64,000 nucleotides of DNA from an uncultured Bacillaceae bacterium (GTDB lineage: Bacteria; Bacillota; Bacilli; Bacillales; Caldibacillaceae), in assembly GCA_937934645.1 (NCBI GenBank), contig CALGYZ010000046.1, positions 1-64,000 on the forward strand, in the 5' to 3' direction. Every line of letters begins with the position of its first letter. The first letter of the stretch is position 1. A program made the position numbers and the translations under genes. Shown piece after piece: positions 52,680 to 61,951 of this stretch. A model generated the notes under the pieces. That model was not told the DNA's origin. It ran no database searches and saw only the letters and a program-made list of their open reading frames with translations.

Positions 52680-55283
52680 TTAAAATAATATTGTTTTTAC
52701 CTGATTTTGCTTCATATTTATATCAACTCTTCCGCCGGATACCGAAAGTTCACCGGTCTTTTCTTCATTTAAGTTTCCTTCAAAGACTTTATCCTTTCCG
52801 ACAACTACAGATTGGGTCACCGCTTGTTCACCCGGATTGTACATCCTTAACACAAGCTCGCCGGAATTCTCGGATTTTTTCAATGTGCTGATCACAGCAG
52901 AATTCGTTACTTCTTTCAACAAGCTGAATTGTAAAGGTGTATCAATTCCGGACGGATTCAACTTCATTGCATCATAAGGGATTTTATTGTAAGTTCCGAT
53001 ATCTGTTGTATATTCTTTTGCCCTCCGGCTCACACGTCTTAAAATTTCCGGTCCGTTTACTGTTGTGATGGCAAATTCCAAATCCAGCCCGCCGATCATT
53101 TGTGAATCCGGAGTCGGAAGTTTAATTCCGCTCGGCCGTCCCGGTCTGCGGGCCAATTCAGCTTTGCCGAGAACGCCAACGCTTCTGAACAGCGTAACCG
53201 CAATCGTATCGTACTGATCTCCGACAATTTCATATTCCCGGGTGCTGTTCGTTAACACGAATACCCCGTAATCATCATCTTTTATTCCAACATACGAAAG
53301 CATCGGATAAATGGCGTCCGGTCGTTCGGACCAACCTTCTTCCTCCCAAATATCCATGGCCGGATCTTTCACATGCCTTTTTATCGTTCCGAACTGATTA
53401 TCGGCATAGGAAAAACGGGAAGCAATTTGTGCAGGAACATATGCACGCAACCGGTGGTCTTTGGCACGGTTATTAATTTTTGCCTTAATTTTGATCAGCG
53501 GTTTGTCATTTGGCACCGTAATGTTCCAGGTGACCTGGACTTCGCTGCTTCGTTTACCTGATTTCCGTTCGTTTAAATCAGCCGGAACCGGTAAAGTCAG
53601 CTGGATTTCAATGTTTCCTTCATACTGATTTTGGACCGCTTTCCATTCTGCCTGTACATCACGGCTGTAGATCGGATGATCATTCTCAAGCGGTGAGTAA
53701 TCATATTCATCACCATCATCACCGCTGTTTTCCAGCAACAGAACTTGTTTAAATTCCTTGTTTGCCTGTTTGTCAGTTATGTTTAATGTTCCGTTATCAT
53801 TCACCGTGATGGAGTAATAATCCGTCTCAATGACTTTCTTTTCTTCCAGTGTATGTCCCGGCAATGTGTTTTCCTCTGTTACAAAATAAGTCTTATATCC
53901 CATTGCCGGAATCTCATCGGAAAACTGAACGGTATATTTGTAGAAAGGATCATAGTTTCCATAATGGACGATTTGCCGGTCGATTAATCCCGGGTCCATC
54001 TCTTCTTTTTTCAATATTTCAAACTCGATTTTCTTTCCGCCGCAATCTTCAAGGCCAAAAACAGGCAGCTTTGTAATTATGGTCGCAGTAACCGTTTCAT
54101 GCCGATCATACGGAAGCAGGTTAAATGCGGTCAACCGGTCCTCTTTCCGCTCCGTTTGGATGGAGTCGGTAATTTTTCTCTTGTAAAAATCAATGAGCCT
54201 GTCCGTTTTTTCCTCGGCAATGAACAGCCGGTTTAAAATCTCCCGGTGAACTTTGTCGGAACAGCAGCATCCGATACTGTCGTGGGCATGGTTTTTCATG
54301 ATTTCTTTCCAGATTAATTCAATCAGACCGTGATGATACTCAAAGCCCAGACTGTATGCGATGGAAGCCAGCGGTTCCAATATATTAGTAATTTTATTTT
54401 CTACCCGTGTATTTGCCGCTTTAATATCCATCCGGGTGGAATAGATGCTGCGGTGTACCCGCATATACTTTCCGTCCAAAAACTCTCCCCGGATCACCGG
54501 CAGATTTTCATTTTTTTCAATTTCTTTTAACAGATTATCATAATTGCTCAGGAAAAACTCTCGGTCCGGATACAGTTTTCTGAGCTTTTCCATGATGGTA
54601 AAAATATTTTTTTGAATCGGCATTTGATCATGCCCGTTAGGCACTAGAATATGCTCACTCGTTGCGCCCCTGTCCAGAACGGAAAAGTATTTATCCATCC
54701 GTTCCTTCAATTCCTCTTCATCTTCCGGTAAGTATTTCCCGATGGCATAGCCGAGCGGGAGCAACTGGACCAGCACCCTGGATCCGTCGTCACTTTCCCA
54801 GTAAAACTCGGTTCGGTCGGTACCATGCCGTTCGGACGTCCCCCGCCAGAAAATGGAGTATTCAATGTCGAAACCATTTAAAATCATGGGCATCTGGGAA
54901 GATTGTCCGAAAGAGTCCGGAAGATAACCAATCATCATCGGATTGCCGAATTCCTTACTGTCTTTCAATCCGTACAATAAGTTCCGGACAATGGATTCAG
55001 CACCCACAACCATTTCATCCGTCTGAGTATACCAGGGTCCGATGATTAATTTTCCTTGTTGGACAAGTTTCTTTACCCGTTCTTTATTTTCCGGTTTGAC
55101 GGCAAAATAGTCTTCCAAAACTGCCGTTTGCCCGTCTAACACGTAATATGGATAATCCGGATTATTCTCCAGCATGTCCATAATTTCTTCCATATTATTT
55201 ACAAGCAATATACGGGACTCTTCCGTGGAAAAATACCATTCCCGGTCCCAATGCATGTGCGGGACAATATGCACTTTCTTCAC
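52680..55283 (-). CDS. mngB: GH38 alpha-mannosidase, probable 6-phospho-mannosylglycerate hydrolase
   Basis: 867-residue GH38 enzyme. Zinc-site motif HIVPHMHWDREWYF is at the N terminus, the catalytic Asp lies in MIGYLPDSFGQSSQMP (about residue 124), WRGTSERHGTDRTEFYWES follows, and the third metal region is NHAHDSIGCCCSDKVHRE (about 332). The size and its position directly after a fructose-type PTS gene match E. coli MngB, which splits 2-O-(6-phospho-mannosyl)-D-glycerate into mannose 6-phosphate and glycerate. Glycerate kinase and manA nearby would use both products. Other phospho-alpha-mannosides are possible substrates. Confidence 0.85.
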   Translation of the reverse strand: MKKVHIVPHMHWDREWYFSTEESRILLVNNMEEIMDMLENNPDYPYYVLDGQTAVLEDYFAVKPENKERVKKLVQQGKLIIGPWYTQTDEMVVGAESIVRNLLYGLKDSKEFGNPMMIGYLPDSFGQSSQMPMILNGFDIEYSIFWRGTSERHGTDRTEFYWESDDGSRVLVQLLPLGYAIGKYLPEDEEELKERMDKYFSVLDRGATSEHILVPNGHDQMPIQKNIFTIMEKLRKLYPDREFFLSNYDNLLKEIEKNENLPVIRGEFLDGKYMRVHRSIYSTRMDIKAANTRVENKITNILEPLASIAYSLGFEYHHGLIELIWKEIMKNHAHDSIGCCCSDKVHREILNRLFIAEEKTDRLIDFYKRKITDSIQTERKEDRLTAFNLLPYDRHETVTATIITKLPVFGLEDCGGKKIEFEILKKEEMDPGLIDRQIVHYGNYDPFYKYTVQFSDEIPAMGYKTYFVTEENTLPGHTLEEKKVIETDYYSITVNDNGTLNITDKQANKEFKQVLLLENSGDDGDEYDYSPLENDHPIYSRDVQAEWKAVQNQYEGNIEIQLTLPVPADLNERKSGKRSSEVQVTWNITVPNDKPLIKIKAKINNRAKDHRLRAYVPAQIASRFSYADNQFGTIKRHVKDPAMDIWEEEGWSERPDAIYPMLSYVGIKDDDYGVFVLTNSTREYEIVGDQYDTIAVTLFRSVGVLGKAELARRPGRPSGIKLPTPDSQMIGGLDLEFAITTVNGPEILRRVSRRAKEYTTDIGTYNKIPYDAMKLNPSGIDTPLQFSLLKEVTNSAVISTLKKSENSGELVLRMYNPGEQAVTQSVVVGKDKVFEGNLNEEKTGELSVSGGRVDINMKQNQVKTILF

Positions 55284-55307
55284 TAAGCTTCACTCCCGTT
55301 GTTAAAT

Positions 55308-57251
55308 TTAAGCAGCCATCTTTTTCTGTTCTTCTTTCTTTATTTTTCCTTTCCTTGTGGCGATCAAAAGGAACATTGAAATTGCAGCACCTAAAATAGC
55401 AGCACCGAGCCAGATGATGCCTGCCAGTATAATCGGTTGTCCGTCCAACAATGCAAGGGAGAAAATTCCTGCTCCCGGAACACTCAGCTCTACGCCGAGG
55501 TATGCGACGATAGCGCCGGTGACCACCGATCCGGCAATGAACGAAGGAAGTACCCGCAGCGGGTCTCTGATAGCGAACGGAATCGCTCCTTCCGTGATGC
55601 CGGCAAGACCGAGCAACCATGTTTGTTTACCGATTTCCTGTTCTTCTTTCGTGAAATATTGCTTTCCTAAGGCAGTGGCCCCTGTTACTGAAAAGGCAGA
55701 AACCATTTTTACCGATGCAAAGGCTGCATACGGAACAAAGTTTCCGTTGGCCATTGATGCAATGCAAAACGCGTAAGCAGCTTTGTTTACCGGACCGCCG
55801 AGGTCAAAGGACACCATTGCGCCGATGACCGCTCCTAGAATCAGGGCGTTTGTCGTTCCAGCGAGTCCGTCAAGCCAGCTTGTCAAACTCTCGTTAATCC
55901 ATGCCAGCGGTTCGCCGATGACAAATAACATGACCGAACCGACAACAAGTGTACCGACTACGGGGTATACCCAGAAACTGACAAAACCGGCAAAGGTACC
56001 TTTCGGCTGTACATACGTTTTCAACCATTTTAAAAAGTAACCGGCCAACAGACCGCCCAGCATTCCGCCTAAAAATCCGCTGCCAATCAAGTTCGCCGCC
56101 AGCCCTGCTGCAAAACCGGGACCCAACGCTGGCTTGTCGGCAATGGAATAGGCCATATATGCGGCTAATACCGGAACCATTAATTGTCCGAGCAGACCGC
56201 CTCCGAGCTGCCTTAACAGCCAGAGCCATGAACCTTCCGTATCATAAAGCTCCTGGAGTCCAAAGGCCTGGGCAATAAAGACGGCGGCTGTTAATGTCAT
56301 ACCACCGGCAATGATGATCGGAATCATGTAAGAAATACCGGTTAACAGAGAATCCTTCACTTCGGTTCTCCAGGATTTTTTATTTAAATTTCCTATTTCA
56401 GAAGTTTCCGAAGATTTTGACTGTTTATATTCACCTTTTTCCTGTTTATCCGACAACTCTACCGCTCTTTGAACGATTGCCTTTGCGTTTTTTAACGGAT
56501 CGGCAACTGTTGTTTGAATTTGCGGCAGATGGCTGTAACGCTCTTCACCTTTTATGGCGACATCATTGGCCAAAATGACCGCATCAGCCTTTTTCAACAA
56601 TTCAACCGAATGTTCGTCTTCAATTCCATTAGCGCCTTGTTTTTCAACATAGACTTCCGCACCGAGTTCTTTTCCGGCTTGTACTAAAGCTTCGGCAGCC
56701 ATATACGTATGGGCAATACCGGCCGGACATGCGGTGACGGCCAAAATAGTTTTATTTGTTTTGTTTTTTGCAGCGCTCACATTTTCCTTCTTCTCAAATT
56801 CATCCAAATGATGATAAAGTTCTTCACTGCTTGTTGATTTCAACAATAAATTTTTATACGAAGGATTTGTTAAGCGTGTCACTAACTCTGCCAGTACATT
56901 TAAATGCGTGCTTCCGGCTTCTGTTTCCGGAATGGCAAGCAGAAAAACAATTTCGACTTTATTGTCTGGATCAATGCTTTCCCAATCTGAAAGCGGTGTT
57001 TTTAATGTTGCTACGGCAAACGCGGCTTCCTTCACCGCTGTGGATTTCCCGTGGGGAATCGCCAGTCCGCCTTCAAAACCGGTGGGAGACAGTTTTTCCC
57101 GCTCATATACCGCTTGGAGAAAATCACTTTCAGATGTTAATTTTCCTGCTTCATAAAGTTTCTTTACTAAATGATTGATCACTTCATCTTTTGACCTGAA
57201 TTCGCTTCCAACTTGAATTAAATCAGGTGAAGTTAGTGATCTGAGTTCCAC
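55308..57251 (-). CDS. mngA: PTS fructose-family EIIABC transporter, probable mannosylglycerate-specific
   Basis: 647-residue fused PTS permease: an EIIA domain (about 1-145; phospho-His in EGGLAIPHGKS about residue 64), a fructose-type EIIB domain (Cys in AVTACPAGIAHTYMAAEA about 172) and an EIIC domain of eight to ten helices (about 300-640; GLAGITEGAIPFAIRDPLRVLPS). The order A-B-C and the length equal E. coli MngA (2-O-alpha-mannosyl-D-glycerate). Start GTG 57251 has AAGGAAGGTG upstream; the longer in-frame extension overlaps the promoter region. The gene is 24 bases before mngB, so the two form an operon. Confidence 0.85.
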   Translation of the reverse strand: MELRSLTSPDLIQVGSEFRSKDEVINHLVKKLYEAGKLTSESDFLQAVYEREKLSPTGFEGGLAIPHGKSTAVKEAAFAVATLKTPLSDWESIDPDNKVEIVFLLAIPETEAGSTHLNVLAELVTRLTNPSYKNLLLKSTSSEELYHHLDEFEKKENVSAAKNKTNKTILAVTACPAGIAHTYMAAEALVQAGKELGAEVYVEKQGANGIEDEHSVELLKKADAVILANDVAIKGEERYSHLPQIQTTVADPLKNAKAIVQRAVELSDKQEKGEYKQSKSSETSEIGNLNKKSWRTEVKDSLLTGISYMIPIIIAGGMTLTAAVFIAQAFGLQELYDTEGSWLWLLRQLGGGLLGQLMVPVLAAYMAYSIADKPALGPGFAAGLAANLIGSGFLGGMLGGLLAGYFLKWLKTYVQPKGTFAGFVSFWVYPVVGTLVVGSVMLFVIGEPLAWINESLTSWLDGLAGTTNALILGAVIGAMVSFDLGGPVNKAAYAFCIASMANGNFVPYAAFASVKMVSAFSVTGATALGKQYFTKEEQEIGKQTWLLGLAGITEGAIPFAIRDPLRVLPSFIAGSVVTGAIVAYLGVELSVPGAGIFSLALLDGQPIILAGIIWLGAAILGAAISMFLLIATRKGKIKKEEQKKMAA

Positions 57252-57304
57252 TGTAATCACCTTCCTTACGGGGATGTTTTTTTGTAAATTCATCATAACA
57301 GAAG

Positions 57305-57336
57305 AAAAATAAGAAGAACCGATTCTTCTTATTTTT
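57305..57336. promoter_or_regulatory. Perfect 14-base inverted repeat before mngA
   Basis: AAAAATAAGAAGAA and TTCTTCTTATTTTT are exact complements around CCGA. It lies between the RpiR gene stop and the mngA start, and overlaps the -35 region of a possible promoter (TATGAT about 50 bases before the GTG). It may be the operator for the RpiR-type regulator, or an A/T-rich terminator for that gene. Confidence 0.55.
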
Positions 57337-57373
57337 ATACAAAGGTTTTTATTTAAAAAATTTTTCTGTGTAT

Positions 57374-58114
57374 TTATGCACGAAACGAATACAACTTCCA
57401 AAATTTTTGAGATAATGCTTGTAAAACGATCATAACGGGCGTGTGGTCCGTTATGTTATACCCGTTTAATTCCTGGTAGGGAGCGTAACAGTATAACTTA
57501 TAATCGGCTAACTTCTGGAGGGGGTTACGGTTAAAATGAGTGAGTGTAATAATCTGTACATTACGCTTTTTCGCTTCCTCAGCCATTTCCAATACTTGGG
57601 ATGTTTTCCCAGATAAGCTGATTAAAAATAAAACATCTCTCTCACCCATTTCTTTTATTAAATGAAGATTTTCATGACGGTGGATAAAAAAATAAGCGGT
57701 TTTTCCAACAACACGCAAATTTTTAACCATCATATTGCAAAAGTCCGCATTGTCCCCCGCACCGAAAAACAAAACGTATTTTGCATCTTTTATTAGTTTT
57801 GCGGTAACCATTAAAATTTCTTCATCAAGCAATTCGAAGGTTTTTTGAATATAATGGTAAGATGTATTTTCTACGGCGGTCTTTCCCTGGGTCATTTCAT
57901 CCTTCAAACTGCTTTTCAAGTGGGAAAAGCCGTCATACCCGAGTTTTTTCGACAGACGCATAATGGTATTTGGAACCGTATACATTCTTTTGGCGAGACT
58001 TTGAATGGACATCCCGGTGACTTCCGCTGTATTTTCCAATATATATTCAATAATCTGGTCATCGGTATCATTCAATTTATACTCATATTTTTGGATGCGC
58101 TCTTTGAATAGCAT
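57374..58114 (-). CDS. MurR/RpiR-family transcriptional regulator
   Basis: 246 residues: an N-terminal HTH-6 domain (TGMSIQSLAKRMYTVPNTIMRLSKKLGYDGFSHLKSSLKDEM, about 33-74) and a C-terminal SIS sugar-phosphate sensing domain (YVLFFGAGDNADFCNMMVKNLR, then LFLISLSGKTSQVLEMAEEAKKRN). It probably controls mngA-mngB and perhaps the divergent glycerate kinase gene in response to a phosphosugar. E. coli uses a GntR-type MngR, so regulation differs. ATG 58114 follows GAGGTG; the TTG three codons earlier overlaps that site. Confidence 0.88.
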   Translation of the reverse strand: MLFKERIQKYEYKLNDTDDQIIEYILENTAEVTGMSIQSLAKRMYTVPNTIMRLSKKLGYDGFSHLKSSLKDEMTQGKTAVENTSYHYIQKTFELLDEEILMVTAKLIKDAKYVLFFGAGDNADFCNMMVKNLRVVGKTAYFFIHRHENLHLIKEMGERDVLFLISLSGKTSQVLEMAEEAKKRNVQIITLTHFNRNPLQKLADYKLYCYAPYQELNGYNITDHTPVMIVLQALSQKFWKLYSFRA

Positions 58115-58152
58115 ATTCAACACCTCACTTTCTCTTTATTATATCAGGATTG

Positions 58153-58166
58153 TGTTCACGATAACA
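58153..58166. promoter_or_regulatory. cre-like site between the RpiR gene and glycerate kinase
   Basis: TGTTCACGATAACA matches the cre consensus TGWAANCGNTNWCA at 12 of 14 positions, in the 76-base divergent gap. Catabolite control by CcpA is plausible but unproven. Confidence 0.4.
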
Positions 58167-58190
58167 TTCTGTTTTTTTGGAGGGATTGAT

Positions 58191-59339
58191 ATGAATATTT
58201 TAGTAGCACTTGATTCCTTTAAAGGAAGCCTTTCTTCCAAACAAGCGAATGAAACGGTAAAGGAAGGATTACTGGCGGGAAACCCGGCGCTAAAAGTAAC
58301 AACCGTCCCGGTGGCAGACGGCGGGGAAGGAACGGTTGAAGCGATGACAGAAGCAACGGGCGGAACGTTCCATCACTTAACGGTCACCGGTCCATTGGGA
58401 GAGAAAGTCCGGGGCAAATACGGAATTCTCGGTGACGGGAAAACTGCGGTCATTGAGGTGGCCGAAGCCTGCGGGCTGACCCTTGTTCCGGAGGAGAAAC
58501 GAAATCCGCTCCATACGACTTCCCGGGGAGTCGGCGAATTAATATTGGATGCCGCAGAAAAGGGATGTACAGAAATTATCATCGGCCTGGGCGGCAGCGC
58601 AACAAATGATGCGGGTACCGGCATGCTGCAAGCCCTTGGATACCGGTTTTATGATGAAAACGGATTGATCACCGAAAGCGGAGGGAAGATCCTTTCTTCC
58701 ATTACCCGCATGGATGACCGGAACGTCCCGGAAACCCTGAAAAATGTCTGTTTTTATGCCGCCTGTGATGTAAATAATCCGCTGTATGGCGAAAACGGCG
58801 CTGCTTATGTATTCGCTCCGCAAAAGGGGGCAACGGAAGACGATGTCGTCCTGCTTGACCAGGGCTTGCGGAATTTTGCCCGGGTTGTATCGAAAGAACA
58901 GGGCATCGATTTGCAAAACATCCCCGGTGCCGGGGCCGCAGGAGGACTCGGGGCCGCTTTTGCCGGTATTCTCCAGGCGGAGTTAGTTCCGGGTGTCGAA
59001 TTAGTCCTGAAAAAAATTAATCTTCCGGAACGGATACGGCATGTGGATCTCGTCATTACCGGGGAAGGAAGGCTCGATCACCAGACCGCCTTTGGAAAAA
59101 CACCTGCCGGCATCGCCCAAACGGCAAAAAAATTCAACATTCCGGTCATTGCCATTGCGGGGGATGTTGCAAAAGCGGGCGACTCTTTACATGATCACGG
59201 GATAGACGCATATTTTTCCATTGTCACCGGACCGCAAACGGTCAGTGAAGCTATGGAACCGTCAACCGCCCGAAAAAATTTAAAAACAACCGCAGAGCAA
59301 CTCAGCCGGCTTATTTTATCCATGAAACAATACTCTTAA
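58191..59339 (+). CDS. glxK: Glycerate kinase (GlxK/GarK family)
   Basis: Phosphorylates D-glycerate, the second product of mannosylglycerate breakdown. 382 residues, the usual size. Family motifs are ILVALDSFKGSLSSKQANETVKEG at the N terminus, VPVADGGEGTVEAM, IIIGLGGSATNDAGTGMLQALG (about 120-141), IPGAGAAGGLGAAFAG (about 240) and DLVITGEGRLDHQTAFGKTPAGIA. ATG 58191 has TTGGAGGGATT upstream; the frame open to 58005 lies across the divergent regulator. Transcribed away from the RpiR regulator gene. Confidence 0.93.
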   Translation: MNILVALDSFKGSLSSKQANETVKEGLLAGNPALKVTTVPVADGGEGTVEAMTEATGGTFHHLTVTGPLGEKVRGKYGILGDGKTAVIEVAEACGLTLVPEEKRNPLHTTSRGVGELILDAAEKGCTEIIIGLGGSATNDAGTGMLQALGYRFYDENGLITESGGKILSSITRMDDRNVPETLKNVCFYAACDVNNPLYGENGAAYVFAPQKGATEDDVVLLDQGLRNFARVVSKEQGIDLQNIPGAGAAGGLGAAFAGILQAELVPGVELVLKKINLPERIRHVDLVITGEGRLDHQTAFGKTPAGIAQTAKKFNIPVIAIAGDVAKAGDSLHDHGIDAYFSIVTGPQTVSEAMEPSTARKNLKTTAEQLSRLILSMKQYS

Positions 59340-59451
59340 CGGCCGAAAAACTGGAGGCTGTTCCGTTTCGGACACAAGCCCTTCATTGATATTGCGGAAA
59401 AATTACCTTACGATAATAATATGCGGACTCTCTAACAGGGAGTGAACAAAA

Positions 59452-60306
59452 TTGTCGATCAAAGCACTGGCACTGGACTTGAACGGAACGGTTTTGGACC
59501 CGTTTAACAACATCAGCGGGGAACTGGCCGGATTGTTGACCCATCTGCGGGAAAAAGGAATCAAAATTTTTATTGCAACAAGCAAGACCATCTTCGAAAT
59601 AAAAGATTCTTTCCCTTCCCAAACCATTTGTGACGGCCTTGTTGTGGCCAACGGAATGGGCTGTTACATAAATAAAGAAAAAATCTTTGAATATACATTG
59701 CCGCCCAGTCTGGTGGAAAAAGTCATCCAGATGGCACGTAAGGAAAAAATTTATTACGAAGCCCATCCGCTTGAAACCGGCCGTTTTGCTTTAATGAAGG
59801 ACCAGGCTTATATGGTGGAAGAATTGCTGAATCCGATTCCGCCGACATTGAATAAAAATGAACTGCTTTCAAGACGGCAGGCACTGGCGGAAAAGATTAA
59901 CTGGGTGAAAGAGATCGATACCTTTCATCTTGTGAAAATATACTTTTTCAGCATGAACCCGGAAAAAATCCGCCGTTGGAAGCAGGCATTGCAGCAATTA
60001 CAACCGGATCATCCATTTACCATTTTGTCCTCATCGGACCATAACGTAGAAATTATGACAGACAATGTTTCAAAAGCAACCGGGATCCGGTTGCTGCTTG
60101 AAGAATACGGGCTTTCGCCAAAAGACTTAATGGCGGTCGGGGACGGGGAAAACGATTTGCCGATGTTTGATCTAGCCGGCTATTCAGTCGCTATGAAAAA
60201 TGCAAGCGAAACGGTGCAAAGCAAAGCTGATGAAGTAACGGCTGCTTCATATGAAGAAAACGGACTGTATCTTTTTTTAAGGGAAAAATTCCGCGATCTC
60301 TTATAA
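59452..60306 (+). CDS. Cof-type HAD-family protein with altered catalytic motif I
   Basis: 284 residues of the HAD IIB group, resembling mannosyl-3-phosphoglycerate phosphatase and Cof proteins. Motif I reads LALDLNGTVLDP: the nucleophile Asp9 is present, but the second Asp, normally the acid/base, is Asn11 (codon AAC). Motif II FIATSKT, the Lys in NVSKATGIRLLLEEYG and motif IV AVGDGENDLPMF are intact. Phosphatase activity is therefore doubtful or altered. Start is TTG 59452 with AGGGAGTG upstream. It follows glycerate kinase by 112 bases and may be part of the same unit. Confidence 0.8.
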   Translation: MSIKALALDLNGTVLDPFNNISGELAGLLTHLREKGIKIFIATSKTIFEIKDSFPSQTICDGLVVANGMGCYINKEKIFEYTLPPSLVEKVIQMARKEKIYYEAHPLETGRFALMKDQAYMVEELLNPIPPTLNKNELLSRRQALAEKINWVKEIDTFHLVKIYFFSMNPEKIRRWKQALQQLQPDHPFTILSSSDHNVEIMTDNVSKATGIRLLLEEYGLSPKDLMAVGDGENDLPMFDLAGYSVAMKNASETVQSKADEVTAASYEENGLYLFLREKFRDLL

Positions 60307-60350
60307 AACACCATATCTCCCTTTTGTCATAAATCCGGCAAATGTATGAA

Positions 60351-60381
60351 AAACCGGCAACTGTATTCCAGTTGCCGGTTT
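60351..60381. terminator. Bidirectional terminator between the HAD gene and the DAACS gene
   Basis: Perfect 13-base AAACCGGCAACTG / CAGTTGCCGGTTT with loop TATTC. Confidence 0.88.
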
Positions 60382-60392
60382 AAACTTTTATA

Positions 60393-61652
60393 TCACGATT
60401 CATTTTTCAAGAGCCAATTTTTCCCTTCTATTAAACGGGCAACGAGCATGCCGCAAACAGTGTTTCCGGTTGAATTCAACAATGTGGCCGGCATATCAAT
60501 AATTGTGGCGATAATAACAATAATCGGCAGGGCTTCAGGCGGAAAGCCGAATACGCTCAAAATTAACAGTTCGCTGATCATGCCCCCGGTCGGGATCGCA
60601 CCGATCACCGCACCGACGAGAAAAGCCACGCCGATAATGGCCAGAACGCTCGTGACCGACGTCATATCTTTTCCGAATAATAGGAATAAAAATGTGATCT
60701 TAAATACACCGCCGATGACCGATCCGTCCTTGTGCGTATTGGCACCGAGCGGAATAATCGTCTCGGCAATATCTTTCGGAACACCCATTTTTTTCGCTGC
60801 CGCCAGGTTTACGGGTATACACGCGGCACTGGAACATGTCGCAACGGCTGTGACCGACGGAGGAATCACATTTTTCCAGAACCGGGCCGCTCCCTGTTTT
60901 CCGCCGGCAATATAGGCATACAAAGTAAAGAAACCGAAGAAATAAATAACGGTCAGCACGATATAAAGAATAAACAGACGGACATAACCGCCTAAAATTT
61001 GCGGTCCCAATTCTGCGATAATCGCCGCGAAGTAACACCCGAGCCCGATCGGCGCATAATACATGACGATTTTAACAAACTTCATCATTACTTCCGTTCC
61101 GGATGATAAAAACCGCGCAACCGGTTTCCCCTTCTCCCCTGCAAGAGCGGTGGCGATGCCAAACACGATGGAGAAAACAATCAGTTGCAACATATTGCTT
61201 TTTGAAAACAACTGAGAAAAATCAGAAACGGTAAAGGTGTTGACGAGATGATCCAAAAATGACAGTTCTTCCGTGATCTCCCCCTCTTCCGGCGGAGTCA
61301 TAATCTCCATGATAGATGATGTATCAACACCTTTTAGCGGATTATATATGCGCACTCCGATATATCCTAAAACAGCCGAAATGAGAGCCGTTACAAAGAA
61401 TACAAGGAGGATTGCTACCAATATTTTACCGAGCCGTTTCAGTTCACCGGTATTCGCAATTGCCGAAGAAACACTGAAAAAGACGAGCGGAATAATAATC
61501 ATAAAGATCAAGTTTAAAAATAAATCCCCGAGAGGTTTGACAACCGTTGCATCTTCACCAAAAACAATGCCGGCAATACCTCCAATGATGATCGCCGACA
61601 ACAGAATGATCGATGTTCTGTAATTCTTCAGCCATTCCGCCACGATGTACAC
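60393..61652 (-). CDS. DAACS-family sodium/dicarboxylate-amino acid symporter
   Basis: 419-residue symporter of the GltP/DctA family. The serine-rich re-entrant segment ATCSSAACIPVNLAAAKKMGV (about residue 270), IPLGANTHKDGSVIGGVF and the cation/substrate motif DMPATLLNSTGNTVCGMLVARL (the NxxGN variant) are visible, along with eight or more hydrophobic helices. The substrate is an acidic amino acid, a neutral amino acid or a dicarboxylate; not decidable. AGGTG lies upstream of ATG 61652. Single gene ending in the shared terminator. Confidence 0.9.
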   Translation of the reverse strand: MYIVAEWLKNYRTSIILLSAIIIGGIAGIVFGEDATVVKPLGDLFLNLIFMIIIPLVFFSVSSAIANTGELKRLGKILVAILLVFFVTALISAVLGYIGVRIYNPLKGVDTSSIMEIMTPPEEGEITEELSFLDHLVNTFTVSDFSQLFSKSNMLQLIVFSIVFGIATALAGEKGKPVARFLSSGTEVMMKFVKIVMYYAPIGLGCYFAAIIAELGPQILGGYVRLFILYIVLTVIYFFGFFTLYAYIAGGKQGAARFWKNVIPPSVTAVATCSSAACIPVNLAAAKKMGVPKDIAETIIPLGANTHKDGSVIGGVFKITFLFLLFGKDMTSVTSVLAIIGVAFLVGAVIGAIPTGGMISELLILSVFGFPPEALPIIVIIATIIDMPATLLNSTGNTVCGMLVARLIEGKNWLLKNES

Positions 61653-61889
61653 CTCTTTTTTTCTATCATTCTATGACATGAAAATATGATTATAGCAATT
61701 TTTATTATAAAACAGTTTCCTTTTCAATAGTGGTTCAGTTTTTCACAAAAATAGGAACAATTGCAGTTAATCTAAGAAATCAACAAGATTACCATTTTCC
61801 GAATGGAATATGAAGACGGGGGAACGTTGATAGTCGAATGAACGAAGGGCTCATAATACTTTGAGCAGGCTAAAGACCGTTTATAAAAA
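61653..61889. other. Intergenic region upstream of the DAACS gene
   Basis: AT-rich stretch holding the leftward promoter of the symporter gene. No further gene or clear repeat is visible. Confidence 0.4.
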
Positions 61890-61930
61890 CGGAACCGGAA
61901 AAGGTAACTTTGCACCACTTTTTCCGGCTC
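61890..61930 (-). terminator. Terminator of the mnaA gene
   Basis: GGAACCGGAAAAG pairs with CTTTTTCCGGCTCC (minor mismatch) across a 14-base loop; in leftward reading GTTTTTAT follows. Confidence 0.75.
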
Positions 61931-61951
61931 CTCCATTTCCTGATTTCTGCG

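Noticed and set aside
58005..58190. N-terminal extension of glycerate kinase to 58005
   Set aside because: It would overlap the divergent RpiR gene; ATG 58191 has a strong ribosome site and matches the family start.
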